64,000 nt of DNA from Liolophura sinensis. Its lineage: Eukaryota; Mollusca; Polyplacophora; Chitonida; Chitonidae. The notes under the pieces were generated by a model, which was not told where the DNA came from, made no database searches, and saw only the letters and a list, made by a program, of their open reading frames with translations. The translations under genes were made by a program, and so were the position numbers. Below are positions 35,501 through 42,666 of this stretch, piece by piece (positions within the stretch are counted from its first letter, which is position 1; every line of letters begins with the position of its first letter). The stretch spans positions 6,839,740-6,903,739 of the forward strand of contig NC_088297.1 of NCBI RefSeq assembly GCF_032854445.1, written 5' to 3'.

Positions 35501-35999
35501 AATGGGAAGAAAAAAAAAACAAACTTATCTCTACATACTAATTTGGTCTCATAATTGTACGTGGGTTCAATGATAATAATCAAGAAATCAGTGATAAAGA
35601 AAATAAATGAATTAAATAAATAAAAAAATAAATGAATTAAATAAATAACATATGAACAAAATATCATTTTTAAAGTGTTTGGGATGACCTGACCCAGGTT
35701 TGATCCCAGGTCTCCCGACTTTGAGGTGGGTAAGTGGTCATTGGAATAGTGCTCTCTTTTCTATAGAAGCAATCAATTAGTGAATCACATCATCCATACC
35801 TCCTGACAACTTGAACCTTTTGAGGTGGGCCTTTCCTTCCAGATGTTGTTGATACTGTCGTTGGGAGTTGACAGTCAAACTGCACACAGCACAGTGAAGA
35901 AACATTGTTGTATACACATCCAATGTAAACACAGGGGTTGTACCGTCTGCTATGGTCACATTGGTGGACTCAATAAGGGCAGAAATCAGCAATGTCTGG
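26552..35999 (-). CDS. Matrin/U1-type multi-zinc-finger protein (ZNF385/ZMAT/ZNF346-like), 5' part not resolved
   Basis: Seven minus-strand exons join in phase: 35999-35800, 35491-35231, 33243-32887, 32249-32184, 28197-28052, 26730-26680 and probably 26599-26552. They encode five zinc fingers, all C-x2-C-x12-H-x5-H: CAVC...HLEGKAH, CNLC...HYHGSRH, CTLC...HFRGGKH, CSFC...HRRGGKH and CEMC...HLKSLEH. The spacing and the K/R-rich tails after each finger are typical of the matrin/U1 class, which in ZNF385, ZMAT and ZNF346 relatives binds structured or double-stranded RNA and is usually nuclear. Fingers 4 and 5 are each completed across an intron. The introns hold large minisatellites. The first coding exon was not found with confidence. 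I infer an RNA-binding role and cannot assign orthology. Confidence 0.85.
26680..26730 (-). CDS. Zinc-finger gene exon completing finger 5
   Basis: The acceptor is TTTGATTTTCAG|CAT. It encodes HLKSLEHKNRKNELESQ, supplying the two histidines (H-x5-H) that finger 5 lacks in the previous exon. The donor would be CAG|GTTTCT (weak). If it is not used, translation continues for eight residues to TGA. Confidence 0.85.
26895..27180 (+). mobile_element. SINE-2 copy
   Basis: Head with CTTCAGTGGTCTAGTGGTTA, a B box GATCAATCCTGG, GGTCATACCAAAGACTTCAA, a body (GGTGTCAGCATAATGTCACT, GGTTTCATGTCTGCTGTCTT) and a tail with GACTGAAAAATTGCTCAG. It lies in an intron of the zinc-finger gene, antisense to it. Confidence 0.82.
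27305..28050 (+). repeat. 61-bp minisatellite seeded by a zinc-finger gene donor site
   Basis: About 12 units of 61 bp (GGAGACCCGACAAGATCAGA, TCTGGTCACGTACCACATGG, AGAGACAGACGGCAGGTCAA). On the minus strand each unit contains TGTGGTACGTGACC, a near copy of the true donor TTGTG|GTACGTGATT at 28051. As 61 is not a multiple of three and no frame meets a stop, several long overlapping frames appear on the plus strand. They are not genes. Confidence 0.95.
28052..28197 (-). CDS. Zinc-finger gene exon: end of finger 4 and start of finger 5
   Basis: The acceptor is TCATCTTGTAG|GT. It encodes GGKHKQNLEKCETFRNTHK, then FACEMCCRAFSEKNSYLV, and ends at the strong donor GTACGTGA in phase 0. The exon stops exactly one residue before the first histidine of finger 5. 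The 61-bp array begins at this donor. Confidence 0.9.
28200..28940 (-). other. Intron of the zinc-finger gene, nothing further seen
   Basis: 0.7 kb of unique-looking sequence between the finger 4/5 exon and the 43-bp satellite. A short CCCCAATCCAGAATCTACCC-like repeat occurs at about 28548-28612. Confidence 0.5.
28945..32135 (+). repeat. 3.2-kb satellite of 43-bp units (25 + 18)
   Basis: About 75 units made of GACAAGTGACGTGTGATGTA plus CAGGT and GACATGTGACATACAGGT. A GTACGGGGGGACGTACGACA variant recurs irregularly. Because 43 leaves remainder one on division by three and the minus strand has no stop in the unit, all three minus frames stay open for hundreds of codons with a Cys/His/Thr/Ser-rich cycle. 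This is the repeat, not a protein. The hexamer CAGGTG occurs about twice per unit. Confidence 0.96.
32184..32249 (-). CDS. Zinc-finger gene 66-bp exon, first part of finger 4
   Basis: It encodes GFYCSFCEIHLNSLLQLDQH plus RR. The donor is GAG|GTATGA, phase 1. The acceptor TTCTACAG|GG lies in a small tandem duplication (GGTTCTACAGGGTTCTACTG) and has a weak pyrimidine tract. The frame choice is fixed by the finger and by the fit to the next exon. Confidence 0.82.
32308..32420 (+). repeat. 45-bp repeat, three units
   Basis: Three units of CACAGAACACAACAACTGCA plus TTTTATTTCTTTAAATAA. It lies just upstream (in transcript sense) of the 66-bp exon, in the intron. Confidence 0.85.
32887..33243 (-). 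CDS. Zinc-finger gene exon with finger 3
   Basis: The acceptor is TTGTTCTTTCAG|GT and the donor is TCGG|GTAAAT, phase 1 in and out (357 bases). It has a Pro/Ser-rich linker (PFLFVPPPSFPSL and onward), then SAPAKRRSEPCFCTLCKAEL and HFRGGKHAKRVKTQ. Confidence 0.93.
33497..33715 (+). repeat. 24-bp minisatellite, nine units
   Basis: Nine almost identical units of CTTCAGACAGCACAACCAAC plus CACA. Both strands read open through it (24 is a multiple of three). No start context or neighbour supports coding. Confidence 0.95.
33994..34884 (+). repeat. 56-bp tandem array derived from a SINE-1 head
   Basis: About 16 units of GGCCTCGTGGCCTAGAGGTT, AGCCTCCCAGCCCAGTTTAA, TGACCCAGTGTCAGGG. This is the first about 56 bases of SINE-1, including the A-box-like word but not the B box. 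The last unit runs straight into a full SINE at 34885. Confidence 0.93.
34885..35150 (+). mobile_element. SINE-1 copy at the end of the SINE-head array
   Basis: A complete copy: head, B-box region (GTTCAAGTGCAGCTCGGG), GGTTGTGGGTTTCCCCCGGG, CACCATAATGCTGGCTGC, TACAAGTGAAATAGTCTTGA and an AAATAAATAATTAAATAAA tail. It lies between zinc-finger exons and is antisense to that gene. Confidence 0.92.
35231..35491 (-). CDS. Zinc-finger gene exon with finger 2
   Basis: The acceptor is TTTTTGGGCAG|GT and the donor is GCAG|GTAGGG, phase 1 in and out. It encodes YASLDSLAHAITKQHPSPTA, then the finger CNLCQLTFSSQSQADDH with YHGSRHAKRQRAAQQY. Confidence 0.92.
35670..35740 (-). mobile_element. SINE-2 head fragment
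   Basis: On the minus strand it reads CTCAAAGTCGGGAGACCTGG, GATCAAACCTGGGTCAGGTC. This is the tRNA-like B-box part of SINE-2 only. Confidence 0.65.
35800..35999 (-). CDS. Zinc-finger gene exon with finger 1
   Basis: The acceptor on the minus strand is CCTTTCTTTCTCAG|C and the donor is GGAG|GTATGG. One base completes a codon from upstream. It encodes QTLLISALIESTNVTIADG, then finger CAVCSLTVNSQRQYQQH with LEGKAHLKRFKLSG. It ends in phase 1, fitting the next exon. Confidence 0.88.
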
Positions 36000-36129
36000 C
36001 TGAGAAAGAAAGGCATAATGATAGGGAGAAACTGACAAAAACACATCAAATAAATGGTCAATAATGATCATGTGACGTTTGTACAGTCCAATGACAATGT
36101 TCACTGAAGACCACTTGTTTTTCACCAAC

Positions 36130-36975
36130 TTGGTGTGCATGTCATACATGGGAAACATTTGTCAGTAGCTTGGCATGCATGTCATATGTGGGAAACATTT
36201 GTCAGTAACTTGGGGTGCATGTCACACGTGGAAAACGTTTGTCAGTAGCTTGGTGTGCACATCATACGTGGGAAAAGTTTGTCAGTAACTTGGTGTGCAT
36301 GTCATACGTGGGAAAAGTTTGTCAGTAACTTGGGGTGCACGTCATACGTGGAAAACATTTGTCAGTAGCTTGGTGTGCATGTCATAGGTGGGAAAAGTTT
36401 GTCAGTTACTTGGTGTGCACACCATAAGTGGGAAAAGTTTGTCAGCAGCTTGGTGTGCATGTCATACGTGGGAAACATTTGTCAGTAGCTTGGTGTGCAT
36501 GTCATACGTGGGGAAAATTTTGTCAGTAGCTTGGTGTGCATGTCATACGTGGTAAAAGTTTCTCAATAGCTTGGTGTGCATGTCATAGGTGGGAAAAGTT
36601 TGTCAGTTACTTGGTGTGCACATCATAAGTGGGAAAAGTTTGTCAGCAGCTTGGTGTGTACGTCATACGTGGGAAAAGTTTGTCAATAGCTTGGTGTGCA
36701 CGTCATACTTGGGAAAAGTTTGTCAGTAAGTTGGCATGCATGGCATACGTGAGAAAAGTTTGTCAGTAGCTTGGTGTGCACGTCATACGTGGGAAAAGTT
36801 TGTCAGTAACTTGGGGTGCATGTCATACGTGAGAAAAGTTTGTCAGTAGCTTGGTGTGGATGTCACACATGGGAAAAGTTTGTAAGTAAGTTGGGGTGCA
36901 TGTCATACATGAGAAAAGTTTGTCAGTAGCTTGGTGTGCATGTCATACGTGGGAAAACTTTGTCAGTAACTTGCC
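36130..36975 (+). repeat. 40-bp minisatellite, about 21 units
   Basis: Units of GTCAGTAGCTTGGTGTGCAT, GTCATACGTGGGAAAAGTTT with moderate divergence. It lies upstream of the finger 1 exon, within the probable 5' intron of the zinc-finger gene. Confidence 0.93.
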
Positions 36976-37273
36976 AAAGGTTGGTGGTTTCCCCGGGTTC
37001 CCCACCCATACATATGCCATTAAGCTGACTGCCAAAAAATCTCAAATATTGTGTTATACAACAGTCAAGAAAATAGCCTAAATGGGTGTTATTAATCAAT
37101 CTTTAATTTATTTAGCATTCAAAACATATATGCGGGTAATATTAGCTCAACTGCAAAAGTATTTTTAACAAAATTAAAACCAAACTAAGTTAAGTGTAGC
37201 CCATAAAGCCATGCTATACCAGCTTTGTATGTATATCAGGGGCAGATCTACACAAGGGGTCAGAGTGGTCCCG

Positions 37274-37550
37274 GGGGCCTCCGTGGCTCAGTCGGTTAGC
37301 GCGCTAGCGCAGCGTAGTGACCCAGAAGCCTCTCACCAATGCGGTCGCTGTGAGTTCAAGACCAGCCCATGCTGGCTTCCTCTGCGGCCGTACGTGGGAA
37401 GGTCTGCCAGCAACCTGTGGATGGTCGTGGGTTTCCGCCGGGCTCTGCCCGGTTTCCACCCACCATAATGCTGGCCGCCGTCGTATAAGTGAAATATTCT
37501 TGAGTACGGCATAAAACACCAATCAAAAAAAACAAAACAAAAAAAAAAAA
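37274..37550 (+). mobile_element. Full-length SINE-1 with perfect 10-bp target duplication
   Basis: The best preserved copy. Head GGGGCCTCCGTGGCTCAGTC, A-box-like GTTAGCGCGCTAGCGCAGCG, B-box-like GAGTTCAAGACC, 3' end GTACGGCATAAAACACCAAT and an A-rich tail. AGTGGTCCCG at 37264-37273 is repeated at 37551-37560, so the insertion is recent. Confidence 0.97.
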
Positions 37551-37560
37551 AGTGGTCCCG

Positions 37561-39350
37561 ACCCTCCCCACCCCAAAAAGTGGCGAATAAAGAAAATCAT
37601 AATGGATCTAGATAAAAGAAATAGAAATATAACATCAATAAATGTGCTAATTGCAGAATGTTCCCTTTTTCATACTTAGCATTACATGTACATACATTTA
37701 TAGCACGACCAGGACCGCCCACTTCTCTGTTTATCTATAAATGTGTCGGGCTAAATACACAACTTGGGTTACTATAGGCCTACATTTTTGAAGAAGAATC
37801 TCTTTTTCTTTTCATAATTAACGTGAAATCAGAAAGTTTTCAAAACTACAATAAGAATTTTGAAATTCTTTATCATCTATCGATCAGATAAGGCTCTTTT
37901 ATGAAGCCTTTAACATAGTAAAAAACTTTCACCCAACATGTAGGCCTACATCTGTGGCTGCCATATAAAAGTCAGGTCCTGGGCTCCTTGCAGCCTTGAT
38001 CACGATTGCATAAATGCACCACACCTAAAATTCAGCTGAGGCAAGGCAGAGCCTGGTCATGGGGCAGATTACATGTCACTTGTATTAGCCTGTGGTTCGT
38101 GTTTTTTTTTCCCCCCACTAATATGACAACTCCATGTGTTTTAGCAAATATGCAGAATAATATCATCCAACAACGAACACAGCAATAACTGCTTTAAGAG
38201 ACATCTTGCTACAGGATGTGTATTAGATTTACCACAGTTACTTCCCTTCAGCACTCTCTAGCATTTAAGTCCAGTTTGCATATTTTACATTTCAAAATCT
38301 ATGTTTTATTTTGAAGTGCCATTAGTGAGACTCCAAAGTGTGCTGAAATCTAGATATTTACCAATATTTCTGGCTGACAGGATGTGGTTTATACATCAGA
38401 GTCAGTACCAGGTTGATTACAGCAACAGAGGAAGGTTTTATCGGTCAAAAAAGTTTGGCATTCAGAAAAGCATGTGTCACCAGTTAAATGTCTGCCAGAC
38501 GAATGAATGTCGGTAGGTTAGAAGAGAACTGTATACTTGAGCTTAGCTCTTTAAATAGTGTTCAGCATCAGAAAATTTAACTGACCATCTTTTATCAGTA
38601 ATTAATCCAGCAGTTTAAACTTTTGAATAAAACAAGTTGAATCAACATCTGCCATGTTTTAAATTCGAAATTTCCGACCCATCACTTTGCCAGTTGTTTA
38701 AATTTAAAACATGGCAAGCATGTTTTAATGGACATGTTTAATGTTGCCGTTTTTAAGGTCTTGTTTGTGGCAATGTCTTCTATCACAAGGCTATATATAG
38801 CAATGCAGGGAGGAAAATGACAGATTTGGCCAGAAGGTTCACCGTGATTTTCTGGGGAAAAGCCGTCATCTACAATAGCAAGTTCTTATAGATTCACAGT
38901 ATCTAGAGGGCTTACATGAAGAAATCTTTGCACTGTTTGTAGGCCTACACAAAATATAAGGATGGGTGAACTTAGGCTTCAAGTTTTTAAGATATGTCAG
39001 TGACATTTTCCGCATGAAGCTGGGCGTGAGCTGTAAGAAGCGTCTCATCTGCTTTGAGCTAAGCTAAGTGACACAGACAGATAAGAATACAACACAAACC
39101 ATGCAAGGGCGTCAAGGAATACTTTCGTTCACCATTTGAGGCTCAGTTTTCGACATATAAACAACGCCGAATTGCTCTTATTTCGTACAGTTTAAATAAC
39201 AACTTTCGATCTACTCTGGTCCACCACTTCCGACAAATGTATTCTCATGAATCGATGATGATTGTCGATAATTGAGCCATTTAAACGATTTAAAAATACT
39301 TATCGCACAAATCATGTGACTTTCTCTGCTGGTGGTGTTGTTGCTTGACA
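37561..39350. other. 1.8 kb with no clear gene
   Basis: AT-rich sequence between the last SINE and the promoter region. The only candidate is a 29-base minus-strand exon at 38916-38944. Confidence 0.4.
38916..38944 (-). CDS. Candidate upstream micro-exon of the zinc-finger gene
   Basis: On the minus strand, TATTTTGTGTAG|GCC and AT|GTAAGC bound 29 bases reading AYKQCKDFF plus two bases. Joined to the exon at 35999 the phase fits exactly (AT+C). There is no homology support, so this is a splice-phase guess. Confidence 0.28.
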
Positions 39351-39359
39351 AGAGAAAGG

Positions 39360-39472
39360 AGGATTTCCATTGGTTAGAACGGCCCTAGCGGTTTTCTCCA
39401 CGTAGGCGTGGCTTAAGCTATAGTCATGAATATTAACGAGTACGTTGTACACGCAACGTCAATGGTTTGTTC
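39360..39472 (+). promoter_or_regulatory. Probable promoter, possibly bidirectional
   Basis: Immediately upstream of the ATG at 39473. It contains an inverted CCAAT box (ATTGG at 39370-39374) and GGCGTGGCTTAAGC, and is more GC-rich than the neighbourhood. The zinc-finger gene is transcribed the other way from somewhere to the left. No TATA box is near the start. This is inference from position and motif only. Confidence 0.35.
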
Positions 39473-39592
39473 ATGGCGGGAAAAGAAGAATTTAAACAGA
39501 TGGAGCAAAGTATTTCAGCCGCTGACAGCTACGTCAGTGACCAGATTTTGACCATGACAGTTATCATGCCTGTCGTCAGCACACTGACTGAG
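39473..39592 (+). CDS. First coding exon of an unrecognised plus-strand gene
   Basis: ATG in context TTCATGGCGG opens a 40-codon frame MAGKEEFKQMEQSISAADSY then VSDQILTMTVIMPVVSTLTE. It ends precisely at GAG|GTAAGT (donor 39593), phase 0. A clean start, no internal stop and a consensus donor support a real first exon. I do not recognise the protein. No exon that continues it in phase could be identified up to the window end. The following DNA is a nuclease remnant, a solo LTR and the nested transposon, so the first intron may be very long. Confidence 0.6.
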
Positions 39593-40274
39593 GTAAGTTG
39601 TAGTTAATCTGTTTTTTAAACTAACTTCCATTTAGTGTGATTTATACTTACACAGTAATGTAAAATTGCAATCTGTTTTGCTGTTCTACATGTAGCTCTG
39701 ATGACAGGGTTTGTTAAATCCACTGTTGATTAAGTTTTTTTTTTTATATAACTGAGCATAATCTTTGCCGTGGATTCCCGATGACGGTAGACACAAGCAT
39801 TGCATGTCAAACACACCCGAAACACTGTAAACATAGTCATGTATAGATTGAACCAAGCTGCAATGCTATGACAACCTTTCACTTATATACAGAGCTGTCT
39901 CGTACACCTATTACCTTTCCGACGCGCCCGATGCATCGCTTAGGGGTTTCCGCACTTGAAACTTCCTTTTCATAATGATGTCGACCGGAACTCTTCGTAC
40001 ACCGCTCGGGTGTTTCCGCCTACCAAACTGTAACCAGTGTGGAACAGAACCCGGCATCGTCTGACCAGGACGACTGTTGTTTCTCAGCAAGCCGCACTCC
40101 ATGTATGAGTGACATTTATGCCGCCAATGTACGAAAAAAAAAAATCACGTCCCGATTTCTACATTAGACAAAGGCTTATCACTTAAAGTGTTTGTATTTT
40201 CTACTGGCCCGTCCAACCTGGTCTGACAGAAAATCCACTGGCCTCGGACCACCGGACCAGCATTAATTTCGAGC

Positions 40275-40455
40275 CCTGCGTTTAATATATGGTAGATTCA
40301 CATCCTCGGTTGCAGGATTTAAATGGACGACAGTAAGTGAGCCCTGACCACAGCACTGACATTCCACAAAACTGGCATCGGGACTGGCCGCTATGAAAAT
40401 GTTGTCCCTGGATACGCAAAGTCCACTTGCAGAAACACAAACGTGGGAATGACCT
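40275..40455 (-). pseudogene. YqaJ-like nuclease domain fragment
   Basis: The minus frame reads GLCVSRDNIFIAASPDASF then VECQCCGQGSLTVVHLNP. This follows the YqaJ/lambda-exonuclease-like pattern of transposon- or virus-derived animal genes, in which ASPDG is followed by a CCG turn and an E-x-K. Here the glycine is alanine and the E-x-K position reads TVVH, so key catalytic residues are missing. It has no start and is cut off about 90 bases from the solo LTR. Assignment is by motif from family knowledge. Confidence 0.55.
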
Positions 40456-40543
40456 GTTGATGTTAATAAAGAGATATTTATTCCTAGTTGTATTCTCCAG
40501 GGTTCTACCATACTTTAAGGCAAATAGATATTCTGGAGGATGT

Positions 40544-41298
40544 TGTTATGTGCACGACTGCCGTCAGTTTCTAAATTTAGCTTGCCATTGTTTACATACG
40601 CTGAGTTCGGCGCCTGCTGTCTGCCTCTGCCTTAGAGTGTTCCAGAATGTGCGCAGTTCGGTGCCTGTTTGTTTACATCAAGTGTTCAGGAATTTTCTTA
40701 TTCTAGACAATTCCACCAGGCTATATAAGACCTATGAAAGGGGAGAGAACGGAGAACGGAGAATTATTGAGAGCTTGGATGCTTTTGCTGTGTATTACTT
40801 TAGTAGGCCATTTGTGCTCAATTTTGGTGTCTCTATAGCCTCTGGCTTTTTTTTATATCCTATCTCCACCGAGCACTTGTTCAGTCTGAATTTGTATGTT
40901 TAATTTGTGCTCTTGTATACACAGTGCTTATTAGTACAAGGACCCTGTCCGTGGAATTTTGTGTAGATTTCGTCATACACTCAGTTATACTGTGGATTTT
41001 CCCTCTTGTGAATTTGCCTCTGAGCATTTATGCCTGTGTGGTATATATATTGTGGAATAGATGCGTCCGTTTGGACTTGACACCGTAAGTACTTTAGTAT
41101 TTGTATAGATACTGCTATCCTTTCTTGTTAAACTTAAGTACTTTAGTATTTGTATAAGTGTTATTATCTGTTCTTGTTAAGCTAATAAATTGTTGTAAAA
41201 TAAAATCTGCTGGTTTTGGTTACTTTTTTGTGCGGCTAAACTGTCGTGTATTTCGAACAAGCCATCTCTTTATAATACAGACAGTTTGGGTCGTAACA
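40544..41298 (+). mobile_element. Solo LTR (Gypsy/BEL-type LTR retrotransposon)
   Basis: 755 bases starting TGTTATG and ending GTAACA (TGTTA/TAACA inverted tips). They are flanked by a perfect 4-bp duplication ATGT (40540-40543 and 41299-41302). Inside are a TATA box (GGCTATATAAGACC near 40722), a downstream purine-rich start region, and AATAAA signals near 41180-41205. There is no internal coding region, so the element recombined to a solo LTR. Strand is set from the TATA-to-AATAAA order. Confidence 0.93.
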
Positions 41299-41622
41299 AT
41301 GTTTACAGCCCATAATCTGATTTAAACTGAACAAAAATATAAACGCACCAACCTATATATCCAAATCAAACTGACCATTATTTGGAAATGGTCAAACCAG
41401 TGATATATTTGTTTAATGGGTCCTTCGTGTTGCACAACACAAGTGGTCCCATTGCAATTGACCATTCTGAGTGGGTATACTCATATGCTGAAAAAGTCAA
41501 CCCATGTGACCAATGGGCCGTGACAGTGCGATGGTCAGTGTGCGTGAGCAACACGCAGACATTCCTTACAGCTTGCTCAGTAAAAGACCACCCCAAAGTG
41601 TGGATTTGTGCCACATGCCAAC

Positions 41623-41731
41623 ATGCCACAGATGTCACAAATCATGAGGGAGCGTGCCATTGGCATGCTTAATGCTGGGTTATCTGTTACTGCTGTGGCC
41701 TATCTGTTATCTGGTTATCTGTTACTGCCAC
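41623..41731 (+). pseudogene. Tc1-like transposase, N-terminal fragment
   Basis: Starts MPQMSQIMRERAIGMLNAGL then SVTAVA, the usual start of the paired helix-turn-helix region of Tc1 transposases. After that the sequence becomes a small duplication of TTATCTGTTACTG (41680-41692 and 41715-41727) and then the inner transposon. The rest of the DNA-binding domain is missing. Confidence 0.85.
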
Positions 41732-41739
41732 CCCAAGAA

Positions 41740-42070
41740 ACATAAAAGCATTGGACCAATATTGGCACGCTGACACGTATTCAATTGGGCCATTTGGGGA
41801 AACAATTATCGGACCAATACACGTTTTGCACAGTGGCGCAGCACTGGTCCAGTACTGGTTTGGGAATTTCACCATTATGTATCCATTTTTAAACATGCAT
41901 TGGACCAGTGTAGTAATACATTGATTGGCCCAGAGTTGCATAAAGTTATTAGGCCAATACAGCGCCAATCTTTGTAAGAATAGGGCCAGTACAGCACATT
42001 TAGAATTGGGCCAATGTACTCTTTGCTCATAACTGGTCCTAAACAGATATAGTGAAGACCCAGAATGCTT
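41740..42070. repeat. Left subterminal repeat zone of the CACTA-type element
   Basis: About ten copies of a short word in both orientations, including TTGGACCAATATTGG, CGGACCAATAC, ACTGGTCCAGTACTGG, TTGGACCAGTG, AGGCCAATAC, GGGCCAGTAC and TTGGGCCAATGTAC. Such clusters at transposon ends are binding sites for the accessory protein in plant CACTA elements. Confidence 0.75.
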
Positions 42071-42475
42071 ATCCCCAATCAAATCCATTGCTTTTCCTAG
42101 GAATAAAAGTAATCATTCAGCGACATTTGTTAAATTGATATTTGCAGTAACCCTACCTTGATATTTTTTTAACCTTTTTCTATTGGTCGACAAGAAAGCA
42201 ACATATATGCCAAACAGTACGACTGTCAAAACCTTTGGCTTTAAGGTTGAAAATGTTACCATAGCAGCTCTTGGCAAAAGGTTTGATGAAGAATACAAAC
42301 TGGTGGGAGACCAGTGAATCACCAAAACAGTTTCAGAACTTATTTACATTTATAAAGTAAGGAACTCAACCAACATGTATATGTAAGTTTCAAATAGTTT
42401 AATTGATCCCACCTGCACCAATGGCACAAAAAGAGTTGACTCTTAAATCAAGCACAGGAAAATAGCTCGGACCGA

Positions 42476-42666
42476 TCAAAGTTCATTTTCAGTGATTTCA
42501 GCGATTTTGCTGTTTTCCGAAACAGTCACTACTGACACAGTGGCTTGAGACTCAGCGCGCCTCTTCCTGCCCCCATGCCTGTCGCAGGCGTTGCGAAGCC
42601 ATATCATCATTTCTCTCTCGACCTGGTCTTCTGTTGTTTTGAAGGCAACGTTCTTCAGCATCGCTT
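42476..42666 (-). CDS. DUF4806 gene last exon
   Basis: The acceptor is TGTGTTCACAG|AA. It encodes AMLKNVAFKTTEDQVEREMM, IWLRNACDRHGGRKRRAE and a short Ser/Thr/Val tail, then TGA at 42478-42476. The intron before it is 3 kb and contains three foldback elements. Confidence 0.92.

Noticed and set aside
39911-40102. 63-codon minus frame with basic residues
   Set aside because: No splice sites or motif; the region is unremarkable apart from higher GC.
40427-40903. 158-codon plus-strand frame
   Set aside because: It overlaps the start of the solo LTR and has no recognisable domain, so it is chance openness.
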